The notes under the pieces: model-generated | The model's database searches: none | Told to the model about the DNA's origin: nothing | Seen by the model: only the letters and a program-made list of their open reading frames with translations | Translations under genes and position numbers: made by a program | Origin: Pseudonocardia oroxyli | Lineage (GTDB): Bacteria > Actinomycetota > Actinomycetes > Mycobacteriales > Pseudonocardiaceae | Reading direction: 5' to 3' | NCBI RefSeq assembly: GCF_900102195.1 | Contig: NZ_FNBE01000010.1 | Location: 165,852 to 229,851 of the forward strand | DNA: 64,000 nucleotides | Shown: piece after piece, positions 52,068 through 60,402 of the stretch | Numbering within the stretch: the first letter of the stretch is position 1 | Layout of the letters: each line of letters opens with the position of its first letter

Positions 52068-53270
52068 GTGACCGATCCGGAGGCGGTGCTGCGGGCGCTG
52101 CTCGGGGTGCCGTGGCGCCTCGGGGCCCTGACCCACACGCTGGGCGAGGTCCTCGGGGAACGGGCGCCCGAGGTCGCCGCCCGGCTGGTCGATCAGTGGC
52201 CCGAGGCGCCGCGGGCCGCCCACGCCGAGCTGCTGGCGGGGATCCGGGGCGCGCTCGGGCGCCGCATCGTCGTCGAGGAGCCGGCACCGGTGTGGCGGTG
52301 GCCGGTCGCGCGCTGGGCGAGCGTGGACGAGCTGGCCGCCGGGCTGGACCTGCGCGCGGGCGAGCCGGAGTGGTTCGCCGACCCCGGCGGCTGGCTGCGC
52401 CGGGCCCCGGAGGGGCCGCTGCACCACTACCGGGCGGTGTGGCGCGGCGACCGGCTGATCGAGACGCCCGGGCCGCGGCTGGCCGAGCTGCAGCGCCGGA
52501 TCGGGCGCCGCGTGCTCGGGCGCATCCCGGTGCACCCCGCGGCCCACGGCTACGTGCGGGGGCGCTCCCCGTTCACCCTGGCCGCCGAGCACGCGGGCCG
52601 CGCCATGGTCGTGCGGCTGGACGTCGAGGGCTTCTTCACCCGCATCGGGCCCGCCCGCATCGCGGGCCTGCTGCGCGCGGCCGGCTACCCGGCCGCCGTC
52701 GCGCGGGTGCTGGCCGGGATGCTCGTGGCCAGTACGCCCCGGGCGGTGCTGCGGCGCGGCCCGTCGTCGCAGCGGCAGCGACTCGCGCTGCCGCACCTCC
52801 CGCAGGGCGCACCGAGCTCGCCCGCCGTGGCGAACCTGCTGGCCCACGGGCTGGACCGGCGGTTGGGCGGGCTCGCCGCGGCCGTCGGCGCACGGTACGG
52901 GCGCTACGCGGACGACCTGGTGTTCTCCGGCGACGAGCTGCCGGTGCACGGGCTGGTCCGGCGGGTGTCGGCGATCGCGGCGGCGGAGGGCTTCACCCTG
53001 CGGCCGGACAAGACCCGGATCATGCCCGCGCACCACCGCCAGCGGGTCACCGGCCTCGTCGTCAACGCCACCCCCGCCGCCTCCCGCCGGGACTACGACG
53101 ACCTGCGCGCGCTGCTCCACAACTGCGTCCAGCACGGACCCGACGGCCAGAACCGCGAGGCGCACCCCGCCTTCCGCGAGCACCTGCTCGGCCGGATCGC
53201 GTGGGTCGGGGCCGGTCGCCCGGCCCGCCGGGCCCGGCTCCGGGAGCTGTTCGACCGCATCGCGTTCTGA
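52068..53270 (+). CDS. Retron-type reverse transcriptase
   Basis: The 400-residue protein starts at GTG 52068 (an in-frame GTG at 52041 is also possible; neither has a good Shine-Dalgarno). Residues 1-110 are an extra N-terminal region ending WFADPGGWL. The RT core follows: ETPGPRLAELQRRIGRRVLG and HPAAHGYVRGRSPFTLAAEH (RT1-2), VVRLDVEGFFTRIG with catalytic Asp185, LPHLPQGAPSSPAVANLLAH, YGRYADDLVFSG with Asp282/Asp283, FTLRPDKTRIM and RQRVTGLVVN, whose V-T-G (327-329) is the retron motif. The N-A-x-x-H element is L-A-A-E-H (171-175). The C-terminal HNCVQHGPDGQNREAHPAFR-EHLLGRIAWV is a conserved thumb of this RT group. No maturase or endonuclease domain is present. Confidence 0.9.
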   Translation: MTDPEAVLRALLGVPWRLGALTHTLGEVLGERAPEVAARLVDQWPEAPRAAHAELLAGIRGALGRRIVVEEPAPVWRWPVARWASVDELAAGLDLRAGEPEWFADPGGWLRRAPEGPLHHYRAVWRGDRLIETPGPRLAELQRRIGRRVLGRIPVHPAAHGYVRGRSPFTLAAEHAGRAMVVRLDVEGFFTRIGPARIAGLLRAAGYPAAVARVLAGMLVASTPRAVLRRGPSSQRQRLALPHLPQGAPSSPAVANLLAHGLDRRLGGLAAAVGARYGRYADDLVFSGDELPVHGLVRRVSAIAAAEGFTLRPDKTRIMPAHHRQRVTGLVVNATPAASRRDYDDLRALLHNCVQHGPDGQNREAHPAFREHLLGRIAWVGAGRPARRARLRELFDRIAF

Positions 53271-53283
53271 GCCGCCCCGAGGT

Positions 53284-53325
53284 CGTGCGTGGGAAGTGGT
53301 GCTCTGGCACCACTTCCCACGCACG
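53284..53325. terminator. Perfect 18-bp hairpin between RT and FUSC genes
   Basis: CGTGCGTGGGAAGTGGTG (53284-53301) pairs fully with 53308-53325 over the loop CTCTGG. It lies between the convergent stop codons 53270 and 53341. The tip GGTGCTCTGGCACC is identical to that of the hairpin at 42652-42691. Confidence 0.65.
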
Positions 53326-53340
53326 GGCGGCGGAGCCGCG

Positions 53341-54426
53341 CTACAACTCGGCCCGCAGCGCGGCGACGGCCTCGCGGCGGGTCAGGCCCGTGGCCTGGAG
53401 GAGATCGATCGCGATGGAGCGCAGCTGGGCGACCATGACCTGCTCGGACATGCCCAGGTCACCCGCTTCGGCGAGGATCGGGGCCTCGTGCACCAGCTCG
53501 AGGATCGCGTCCCGGGCCTGCTCCCGGTGGCCGCCGCGCACCTCGTCCGCGAGCCTGCGGACGGCGGTGGCGAGCTGGGTGACGGCGTCCGGCAGGGCGT
53601 CGACGGCGGGTTCGTCGTCCTGGAGGGCGGCGAGGGCCCGCCGGGCGAGGACCCGGGTGTTGCGGAAGGCGTAGTCCACGCGTTCGGCGAGCTCGGAGAA
53701 CCGGGTGAGCTCGGCGCGGTGCGGGCGCCTGCCGGGGGCGACGGTCGTGACCTCGCGCCCGGAGCGGACGGCGGCGCGCAGGTCGTCGACGATCGGCTGG
53801 GAGGCGCGGGCGCGGGACAGCGCGGCGCTCGCGGCCTGCTCGTCCCGGGCCCGCAGCGCGTCCGCGATCCCGAACAGGACCGCGGACAGCTCGTCGAGCG
53901 CGTGTCGTGCCTGCCTGCGCACCGGCCCGAGCGGGTGGGACGGCAACACCGCCACCACCAGCACGCCGACGGTCCCGCCGATCAGCGCGTCGACGCACCG
54001 GTCGATCCCGCCGGTGTCCCCCGGCGGGAGCAGGGTCGCGACCAACACCGCGGACGCACCGGCCTGGGCGACGATCAGCGTGCCGCCGTCGGTGAACACG
54101 GCCGCCGCGACGGCGAGCATCACCACCAGGGCGATCTGCCAGACCCCGGTGCCGATCCAGGAGATGAGCAGGTCGCCGACGAGTACGCCGAGGCTCACCC
54201 CGACGACCAGCTCGCCCGCCCGCCGCAGCCGCGAGCCCAGGGACACCCCCAGGCTGATCACGGCCGCGATCGGGGCGAAGAAGGGCCGGGCGTGCCCGAC
54301 CAGGTCGGCGGCGACGAACCAGGCGAGCCCGGCGGCGAGGCCGCACTGCACGATCGGCAGCGCGGACGCGCGCAGGCGGCGACCGCCCAGCGCCAACCGG
54401 GCCCGGGCCCGGCCCGCGACCGTCAC
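53341..54426 (-). CDS. FUSC-type membrane protein (aromatic acid exporter family)
   Basis: The 361-residue protein starts at GTG 54426 (MTVAGRARARLALGGRRLRA), just after the DUF3151 stop. Residues about 20-170 contain five to six membrane helices (GLAAGLAWFVAADLVGHARP, FFAPIAAVISLGVSLGSRLR, GTGVWQIALVVMLAVAAAVF), with GSRLRRAGELVVGVSLGVLV as the family motif. The C-terminal half is a cytoplasmic helical domain (ARHALDELSAVLFGIADALR). Relatives export aromatic acids or toxic solutes. The substrate is unknown. Compared with mycobacteria it is inserted in the DUF3151-fba block. Confidence 0.85.
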   Translation of the reverse strand: MTVAGRARARLALGGRRLRASALPIVQCGLAAGLAWFVAADLVGHARPFFAPIAAVISLGVSLGSRLRRAGELVVGVSLGVLVGDLLISWIGTGVWQIALVVMLAVAAAVFTDGGTLIVAQAGASAVLVATLLPPGDTGGIDRCVDALIGGTVGVLVVAVLPSHPLGPVRRQARHALDELSAVLFGIADALRARDEQAASAALSRARASQPIVDDLRAAVRSGREVTTVAPGRRPHRAELTRFSELAERVDYAFRNTRVLARRALAALQDDEPAVDALPDAVTQLATAVRRLADEVRGGHREQARDAILELVHEAPILAEAGDLGMSEQVMVAQLRSIAIDLLQATGLTRREAVAALRAEL

Positions 54427-54427
54427 C

Positions 54428-54841
54428 TCAGGAGACGCCCAGGGCGGCCGCGGCCTCCGGGTCGGACTCGGTGATGAACGTCCGCAGCCGCTCGACCTCG
54501 TCGGTCTCCCCGATGGCCTCCGCGGCCCGGTACAGGGCACCGAGCGCACGCAGCACGCCCCGGTTGGGCTCGTGCGCCCACGGCACCGGGCCGAAGCCCT
54601 TCCAGCCGTTGCGGCGCAGCAGGTCCAGCCCGCGGTGGTAGCCGGTGCGGGCGTAGGCGTAGGCCGCGACGGTGTGCTTCTCGGCCAGGGCGTTCTCCGC
54701 CAGGGTGGCCCAGGCGAGCGAGGACGCGGGGTTCGCCGCGGCGACGTCCGCCGGGTCCTCGCCCGCGGCGAGGGCCGCCGCGGCGGGGTCGACGGGCAGG
54801 CGGGTCGGCTCAGGCCCCAGCAGGTTGCCGTGCACACTCAT
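54428..54841 (-). CDS. DUF3151 protein (Rv0360c-like)
   Basis: The 137-residue protein starts at ATG 54841 (MSVHGNLLGPEPTRLP), which matches the mycobacterial start; an in-frame ATG at 54850 adds three residues. NPASSLAWATLAENALAEKH, AYAYARTGYHRGLDLLRRNG, WKGFGPVPWAHEPNRGVLRA and AAEAIGETDEVERL are conserved. The function is unknown, but the link with fructose-bisphosphate aldolase is kept across actinobacteria. Confidence 0.88.
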   Translation of the reverse strand: MSVHGNLLGPEPTRLPVDPAAAALAAGEDPADVAAANPASSLAWATLAENALAEKHTVAAYAYARTGYHRGLDLLRRNGWKGFGPVPWAHEPNRGVLRALGALYRAAEAIGETDEVERLRTFITESDPEAAAALGVS

Positions 54842-54874
54842 GCCGCCCATCCTGCCTCGTCGGCCCGGACGCGG

Positions 54875-55909
54875 TCAGCCGGCCAGGGACTTGCCCGCCG
54901 ACTTCAGCGACTCGCACGCCTCGACGACCCGCTCCGACATCGCGATCTCGGCCTTCTTGCCGTAGGTGCGCGGGTCGTAGGTCTTCTTGTCGCCGACCTC
55001 GCCGTCGACCTTCAGCACGCCGTCGTAGTTCGTGAACATGTGCGCCGCGATCGGGCGCGTGTAGGCGTACTGGGTGTCGGTGTCCACGTTCATCTTCACG
55101 ACGCCGTAGGACAGCGCCTCGTGGATCTCCTCCAGCAGCGAGCCGGAGCCGCCGTGGAAGACCAGGTCGAAGGGCTTGGAGCCCTCCGGGAGACCCAGCT
55201 TCGCCGAGGCGACCTGCTGGCCCTCCTTGAGGATCTCCGGGCGCAGCTTCACGTTGCCCGGCTTGTACACGCCGTGCACGTTGCCGAACGTGGCGGCCAG
55301 CAGGTAGCGACCCTTGTCGCCGCCGCCCAGCGCCTCGACGGTCCGCTCGTAGTCGCCCGGGGCGGTGTAGAGCTTCTCGTTGATGTCGTTCGCGACGCCG
55401 TCCTCCTCGCCGCCCACGACCCCGATCTCGATCTCCAGGATGATCTTCGCCTTGACCGCCTCGTCGAGCAGCTCGGCGGCGATCTTCAGGTTCTCCTCGA
55501 GCTCGGTGGCCGAGCCGTCCCACATGTGGGACTGGAACAGCGGGTTGCGGCCCGCGTCCACCCGCTCGCGGCTGATCGCGATCAGCGGCCGCACGTAGGT
55601 GTCCAGCTTGTCCTTCGGGCAGTGGTCCGTGTGCAGGGCCACGTTCACCGGGTAGGAGTCCGCGACGACGTGGGCGAACTCGGCCAGCGCCACGGCGCCG
55701 GTGACCATGTTCTTGACCCGGGTCCCCGACAGGAACTCCGCGCCGCCGGTGGAGACCTGGACGATGCCGTCGCTGCCCGCCTCAGCGAAGCCACGCAACG
55801 CCGCGTGCAGGGTCTGCGAGCTGGTGACGTTGATCGCCGGGTAGGCGTACTCACCGCTCTTGGCCTTGTCCAGCATCTCGTTGTAGATCTCGGGGGTGGC
55901 GATCGGCAT
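54875..55909 (-). CDS. fba: Class II fructose-bisphosphate aldolase
   Basis: The 344-residue zinc aldolase starts at ATG 55909 behind GAGGAGAGCGCGCAG. VALHTDHCPKDKLDTY carries zinc His and catalytic Asp, FQSHMWDGSATELEENL, EIEIGVVGGEEDGV, LLAATFGNVHGVYKPG, FDLVFHGGSGSLLEEI (zinc His) and VVKMNVDTDTQYAY are all standard. It cleaves fructose 1,6-bisphosphate in glycolysis and works in reverse in gluconeogenesis. It is upstream of DUF3151 and divergent from the sigma-factor gene. Confidence 0.97.
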   Translation of the reverse strand: MPIATPEIYNEMLDKAKSGEYAYPAINVTSSQTLHAALRGFAEAGSDGIVQVSTGGAEFLSGTRVKNMVTGAVALAEFAHVVADSYPVNVALHTDHCPKDKLDTYVRPLIAISRERVDAGRNPLFQSHMWDGSATELEENLKIAAELLDEAVKAKIILEIEIGVVGGEEDGVANDINEKLYTAPGDYERTVEALGGGDKGRYLLAATFGNVHGVYKPGNVKLRPEILKEGQQVASAKLGLPEGSKPFDLVFHGGSGSLLEEIHEALSYGVVKMNVDTDTQYAYTRPIAAHMFTNYDGVLKVDGEVGDKKTYDPRTYGKKAEIAMSERVVEACESLKSAGKSLAG

Positions 55910-56009
55910 CTGCGCGCTCTCCTCGGGGTCCGCCGGGTGTCGCCCGTCAGTATCGCCCACCAGGCGCGACTCACACGGGGACGTCAGTCACGCTCGTTAA
56001 GGTAGGCCC

Positions 56010-56633
56010 GTGGGGGTTGGAGCGGGAACGGGTGGGTTCGAGAGCCCGGTCGAGCAGACGGTGGACCGGACGCTGAGCCGGTTGCGGCGCATCGACTCGC
56101 GTCCGGACCCCGAGGTGGAGGCTCCGCAGGCGGGCGGCCCGCTCACCCTGGCGGACCTCTACCGGGACCACCGGATGCGCCTGGTCCGGCTCGCCGTCCT
56201 GCTCGTGGACGAGCCCGCCACGGCCGAGGACGTCGTGCAGGAGGCCTTCGCGGGCCTGCACCGGCACTGGAGCGGCCTGCGGGACGAGGCGGCCGCCGTC
56301 GGGTACCTGCGCACGGCGGTGGTGAACGGGTCGCGGTCGGTGCTGCGCCGGCGTCGCACGGCCCGGGAGTACGTGGCACCCCACCAGGTCAACGCCCGCT
56401 CCGCGGAGTCGCTGGCCATGCTCTCCGCCGAGCACCAGGCCGTGGTCGACGCGCTGGGCACCCTGCCGCCCCGCCAGCGCGAGGTCCTGGTGCTGCGCTA
56501 CTACGGGGGACTGTCCGAGGCGGAGATCGCCGAGGCCGCCGGGATCACCCGCGGCACGGTGAAGTCGACGGCGAGCCGCGCGCTGGACACGGTGGCCCGG
56601 GTCATGGCCGAACGGTCCGGCGGACCGGGGTGA
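56010..56633 (+). CDS. SigE-family ECF RNA polymerase sigma factor
   Basis: The 207-residue protein starts at GTG 56010 with a 45-residue non-conserved leader. Region 2 is LYRDHRMRLVRLAVLLVDEP-ATAEDVVQEAFAGLHRHW, and region 4 LGTLPPRQREVLVLRYYGGL-SEAEIAEAAGITRGTVKSTA. The pattern 'LVRLAVLLVDEPATAEDVVQ' is that of the actinobacterial SigE-type ECF group. A small single-helix membrane gene follows after 13 nt and may serve as its partner. Its targets are unknown. Confidence 0.92.
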   Translation: MGVGAGTGGFESPVEQTVDRTLSRLRRIDSRPDPEVEAPQAGGPLTLADLYRDHRMRLVRLAVLLVDEPATAEDVVQEAFAGLHRHWSGLRDEAAAVGYLRTAVVNGSRSVLRRRRTAREYVAPHQVNARSAESLAMLSAEHQAVVDALGTLPPRQREVLVLRYYGGLSEAEIAEAAGITRGTVKSTASRALDTVARVMAERSGGPG

Positions 56634-56646
56634 GAGACTGGCCGCC

Positions 56647-56865
56647 GTGACCCACCCCGAGGACAGAGTGGCCGAGGCGCTCCGGGCCCAGGCCCGGGTC
56701 TCCGCGACCGGCCTGCCGCCGCGCCCGCACGGTGACCCGCGAGCCGCCCTGCGCCGCCAGATCACGCTCGCCCTCGCCGTCGCGCTGCTGGCCGGGGTGC
56801 TGTTGGGGGTCGGGATCGCGCTGGTGTCGCTGCTCGCCCCCGGGGTGCTTCCCACGGTCGGCTGA
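56647..56865 (+). CDS. Small single-pass membrane protein following the sigma factor
   Basis: The 72-residue protein starts at GTG 56647. Residues 1-38 are charged (EDRVAEALRAQARVSATGLP, then GDPRAALRR), and residues 39-65 form one membrane helix (ITLALAVALLAGVLLGVGIA). The plan resembles the cytoplasmic-plus-TM part of the membrane proteins usually encoded after SigE-type sigma factors, but the extracellular domain is absent. It could be a minimal anti-sigma factor; that is inference. Confidence 0.6.
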   Translation: MTHPEDRVAEALRAQARVSATGLPPRPHGDPRAALRRQITLALAVALLAGVLLGVGIALVSLLAPGVLPTVG

Positions 56866-56901
56866 CGGGGCCCACAGGGTGGCCCGGTACCGTTTCGCCC
56901 T

Positions 56902-57603
56902 GTGACCACCACCCTGGCGCTCGGTCCCGAGTGGCTGAAGCCCGACGTCATCATCTCGTGGCTCGGCCCGTGGGCGCTGCTCGGCCTGGCGCTCATCATC
57001 TTCGCGGAGTGCGGCCTGCTGCTCGGCTTCTTCCTGCCGGGCGACTCGCTGCTGTTCACCGCGGGCCTGTTCGTCGCGACGGGGGCGATCGGCACACCGC
57101 TGTGGGTGGTGTGCGTGCTCCTGGTGGTCGCGGCGTTCGTCGGCAACGTCGCGGGGTACTGGATCGGCCGCAAGGCGGGTCCGGCCATCTTCGACAAGCC
57201 CAAGAGCAGGCTGTTCAAACCCGAGCACGTCGAGAAGACCCAGGGCTTCTTCGACAAGTACGGCAACCGGGCCATCGTGATGGCCCGGTTCGTGCCGATC
57301 GTGCGGACGTTCATCACGGTCATGGCGGGCGTCGGGCGGATGGAGCCGAAGCGGTACTTCACCTACTCGCTGATCGGCGGGGTGGCGTGGGCCGCGGGCG
57401 TCACGGTGCTGGGCTACTTCCTGGGCCAGTTCCAGGTCGTCCGGGACAACATCGAGCTCATGCTCATCCTGATCGTGCTGATCTCCGTGCTGCCGATCAT
57501 CGTCGAGGTGATCCGGGCGCGGAGGCAGAAGCCCGCCGCGGGGCTCGACCCCGACGCCACGGTGCAGCTCCCGGTCATCCGGCCGGACGACCGGCGGCAC
57601 TGA
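56902..57603 (+). CDS. DedA-family membrane protein (Rv0364-like)
   Basis: The 233-residue protein has about five helices. FAECGLLLGFFLPGDSLLFT is the DedA opening (E-x3-P-x-P/F-x-PGD), AFVGNVAGYWIGRKAGPAIF the G-x3-GY-x-GR motif, and GNRAIVMARFVPIVRTFITV-MAGVGRM the R-F-x-P-x-x-R motif. DedA/VTT proteins act as phospholipid scramblases/flippases. It lies opposite the GH76 gene, whose 3' end it overlaps by 29 nt, as Rv0364 and Rv0365c adjoin. Confidence 0.92.
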   Translation: MTTTLALGPEWLKPDVIISWLGPWALLGLALIIFAECGLLLGFFLPGDSLLFTAGLFVATGAIGTPLWVVCVLLVVAAFVGNVAGYWIGRKAGPAIFDKPKSRLFKPEHVEKTQGFFDKYGNRAIVMARFVPIVRTFITVMAGVGRMEPKRYFTYSLIGGVAWAAGVTVLGYFLGQFQVVRDNIELMLILIVLISVLPIIVEVIRARRQKPAAGLDPDATVQLPVIRPDDRRH

Positions 57604-58621
57604 CCCGCGCCGCCGCCTCCAGCAGCATCCAGGCGCTGAGCTGCACGGACAGGTCCCCCTCCGGGGCTCCCGGCGCGGGCACCCGGGCGGCCTTGCGCCA
57701 GTCGTGGGCGAACGCGGGGCCGTGCGGGGTGTCGGCACGGTGCTCCCAGACGGACTCGGCGCTGGCCAGGACCAGGTCCCGGGCGTGCGGGAGAGCCGGT
57801 AGCCGGACAGCGGCCTCGGCCAGGTAGCGGGCGAGGATGCCGTTGAACAGGCCGCCGTCGCCGCCGTCGTCGTAGCCGCCGACCACACCGTCCGGCTCGG
57901 CGAGCCGGGCCGCCGTGGCCTCGAGGACCCCGCGGGCCCGCTCCCGCCACCGGGCGTCGCCCCGCCGCCGCGCCAACTCCACGCAGGCCCCCAGGTAGAC
58001 GCCCTGGCAGTAGGTGTAGGTGGTCGTCTCCCGCGTCCCGCCCACCCGGATCCCGTCGATCACCAGACCGCTGTCGGGGTCGACGAGGTTCTCCGTCATC
58101 CAGTCCGTGAGCGCCGCCGCCCGCTCGACGTCCCCGGTGCGGGCCAGCAGGATCGCCGCCGGGCCGTTGGCGGGGGCGTTCTTGAAGTCGTCCCCGCGGC
58201 GCCACCAGATGCCTCCGCCGAGGTCGTCGGTGTACCCGGCGCGCAGGCGCGCGGTGATCGCCGCGACGGCCCGCGCACCCGAGCGGGCCCGGGGCCCCGC
58301 GCGGTGGACGGCCAGGCCGAACCAGGCGATGTCGTCGTAGTAGTCGTTCGTCCAGCGGCCGAGGTTGCGCAGCCGCACGCCACGGACCAGGCCGGCGATC
58401 TGTGCGGACCGGCGGGGCGTCGGGCTGCGCTGCTGGGCGTCGACCAGGCAGTCGAGGAGATGGGCCTGCCACCAGTAGTGCCAGGGCCCGAAGCGGCGGG
58501 CGCGGGGGCTGCGCACCCGGCCGATCCGGGTGGCGGGAACGGACCCGCCGACGCGATGGAGGTACCGGGCCACGACGGCGCGTTCGGCGGCGGCCGCGCG
58601 CTCTGTCCACAGGGTGGTCAT
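57575..58621 (-). CDS. Glycoside hydrolase family 76-like protein (Rv0365c-like)
   Basis: The 348-residue (alpha/alpha)6 protein starts at ATG 58621. GPWHYWWQAHLLDCLVDAQQ, LRNLGRWTNDYYDDIAWFGL (the D-D catalytic pair of GH76), GGGIWWRRGDDFKNAPANGP, TYTYCQGVYLGACVELARR and GGDGGLFNGILARYLAEAAV fit alpha-1,6-mannanase-type enzymes. There is no signal peptide, so in this group it may act in the cytoplasm or not be exported in the usual way. Its position opposite DedA is conserved with M. tuberculosis. Confidence 0.88.
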   Translation of the reverse strand: MTTLWTERAAAAERAVVARYLHRVGGSVPATRIGRVRSPRARRFGPWHYWWQAHLLDCLVDAQQRSPTPRRSAQIAGLVRGVRLRNLGRWTNDYYDDIAWFGLAVHRAGPRARSGARAVAAITARLRAGYTDDLGGGIWWRRGDDFKNAPANGPAAILLARTGDVERAAALTDWMTENLVDPDSGLVIDGIRVGGTRETTTYTYCQGVYLGACVELARRRGDARWRERARGVLEATAARLAEPDGVVGGYDDGGDGGLFNGILARYLAEAAVRLPALPHARDLVLASAESVWEHRADTPHGPAFAHDWRKAARVPAPGAPEGDLSVQLSAWMLLEAAARVSAAGRPAG

Positions 58622-58676
58622 CACCCCTGATCCTGGCAGAGGGAACTTGTCGGGGGTCGGCCCTACCGTCCCGGGC

Positions 58677-59123
58677 ATGAACCACGACACCCCCGCCTCC
58701 GTCCATCGCGCCGACCAGTACGAGGCTTGGCAGCGCGAGACCATCCGCCGCCACGGCTGGGCGCTGCAGGCCGTCCTGGGAGACGTCGAGGGCCCGCCCT
58801 TCGTCTACACCGTCGGGCTGTCCGGCTTCGGGCATCCCGAGCTCATCGTGTTCGCGGTGGGCCGGGCCACCGCCGCCCGGCTGCTCAACCGGCTGGGCGC
58901 GTACGTCCGGATCGGCGGCCGGCTCGGCCCGGGGGACACCGTGGGGTTGCCGGACGGGCTGGTCAGCGTGGTGGAGTTCCCCGACCCGGAGCCCTGGCTG
59001 ACCGCGGCGCAGCGGCTCTACCGCACGCCGGGCGGCCCTCCCGTGGAGGCGTTGCTGGTCATCCCGGAGGAGGGGTACGCCGAGCTGCCCGGCTCGGACG
59101 GGCCGTGCGTGCTCTGCGAGTGA
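58677..59123 (+). CDS. DUF4262 domain protein
   Basis: The 148-residue protein starts MNHDTPASVHRADQYEAWQR and has RRHGWALQAVLGDVEGPPFV-YTVGLSGFGHPELIVFAVG, the hallmark of DUF4262, then RLIGGR-like GAYVRIGGRLGPGDTVGL and a C-terminal CVLCE. Members are small proteins of unknown function found singly in actinobacteria. It has its own start 55 nt from the divergent GH76 gene. Confidence 0.85.
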   Translation: MNHDTPASVHRADQYEAWQRETIRRHGWALQAVLGDVEGPPFVYTVGLSGFGHPELIVFAVGRATAARLLNRLGAYVRIGGRLGPGDTVGLPDGLVSVVEFPDPEPWLTAAQRLYRTPGGPPVEALLVIPEEGYAELPGSDGPCVLCE

Positions 59124-59193
59124 CGCGGCAGTCCTTGCTGAGTCTCGCTGCGCAATGCAGACTGGGTTGCAGTGAGAGACCCAGGAGGTCGTG

Positions 59194-60402
59194 ATGCGTG
59201 ACGCAGTGATCGTCGAGGCCGTCCGGACACCGGTCGGCAAGGGCAGGCCGGGCGGGGCGTACGCCGAGGTCCATCCGGTGGAGCTGCACGCCCACGCGCT
59301 GCGCAGCCTCATCGAGCGGGTGCCCGGGTTGCGCCCGCACGAGATCGACGACGTGATCGGCGGCGTCGTCGGGCAGGTGGGCGAGCAGAGCGGCAACACC
59401 ACCCGGTTCGCCGCGATCGCGGCCGGACTGCCCGAGTCGGTGCCCGGCGTGACCGTGGACCGGCAGTGCGGGAGCAGCCAGCAGGCGCTGTCCTTCGCGG
59501 CGAACGGGGTGATCGCGGGCGAGTACGACATCGCGATCGCCTCGGGCGCGGAGTCGATGAGCCACGTGCCGATCGGCAGCTCCGCGCTGGTCGACGGGGT
59601 GCGTCAGGACGTCGCGGGCCCGTCGATCAGCCGGATCTACCCCGGCGGGCTGATCCCGCAGGGCGTCAGCGCCGAGCTGATCACGCGGAAGTGGGGGCTC
59701 TCCCGCACCCGGCTGGACGAGTTCTCCGCGGAGAGCCACCGCCGCGCCGCGGCCGCCTGGGAACAGGGGTTCTTCGCCTCCCAGGTGGCGCCGGTGAAGG
59801 TCACCCACGCGGACGGCTCCGTCACCCAGCTCGAGCGGGACGAGACGATCCGGCCCGGGACGACCGTCGAGACGCTGGCCGGGCTGCGCCCCGCGTTCGC
59901 GGACCAGCGCTGGACCGACCGCTTCGGCGAGCTCGACTGGTCGATCACCGCGGGCAACTCCTCGCCGATCAACGACGGCTCCGCGGCCCTGCTCGTCACC
60001 ACCTCGGAGATCGCGGCGGCGCGCGGCTGGCGGCCGCGGGCGCGCGTCCACACCACCACCGTGACGGGCGACGACCCGATCTACATGCTCACCGGCATCA
60101 TCCCGGCCACGGCGAAGGTGCTGGCCAGGGCCGGGCTGACCATCGCGGACATCGACGCGTTCGAGGTCAACGAGGCGTTCGCGCCCGTCGTCCTGGCCTG
60201 GCTGGCCGAGACCGGCGCGGACCCCGCGAAGGTGAACGTCGACGGGGGCGCGATCGCGATCGGGCACCCGCTCGGCGCGAGCGGGGCCCGGCTGGCCACG
60301 ACCCTGCTCGGCGTCCTCGAGCGGACCGGCGGGCGCTACGGCCTGCAGACCATGTGCGAGGCGGGCGGCACCGCCAACGCCACGATCCTGGAGCGGCTCT
60401 GA
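59194..60402 (+). CDS. Thiolase (acetyl-CoA C-acyltransferase)
   Basis: The 402-residue enzyme starts at ATG 59194 behind CCAGGAGGTCGTG. MRDAVIVEAVRTPVGKG opens, VDRQCGSSQQALSFAANG holds the acyl-bearing Cys, NEAFAPVVLAWLAETG carries the N-E-A-F motif, GGAIAIGHPLGASGARL the His, and TMCEAGGTANATILERL the second Cys (C-E-A-G-G). It would cleave 3-ketoacyl-CoA in beta-oxidation. The SDR gene is coupled to it (TGATG). Imperfect inverted repeats GTCTCGCTGC/GCAGTGAGAGAC upstream may be an operator. Confidence 0.93.
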   Translation: MRDAVIVEAVRTPVGKGRPGGAYAEVHPVELHAHALRSLIERVPGLRPHEIDDVIGGVVGQVGEQSGNTTRFAAIAAGLPESVPGVTVDRQCGSSQQALSFAANGVIAGEYDIAIASGAESMSHVPIGSSALVDGVRQDVAGPSISRIYPGGLIPQGVSAELITRKWGLSRTRLDEFSAESHRRAAAAWEQGFFASQVAPVKVTHADGSVTQLERDETIRPGTTVETLAGLRPAFADQRWTDRFGELDWSITAGNSSPINDGSAALLVTTSEIAAARGWRPRARVHTTTVTGDDPIYMLTGIIPATAKVLARAGLTIADIDAFEVNEAFAPVVLAWLAETGADPAKVNVDGGAIAIGHPLGASGARLATTLLGVLERTGGRYGLQTMCEAGGTANATILERL

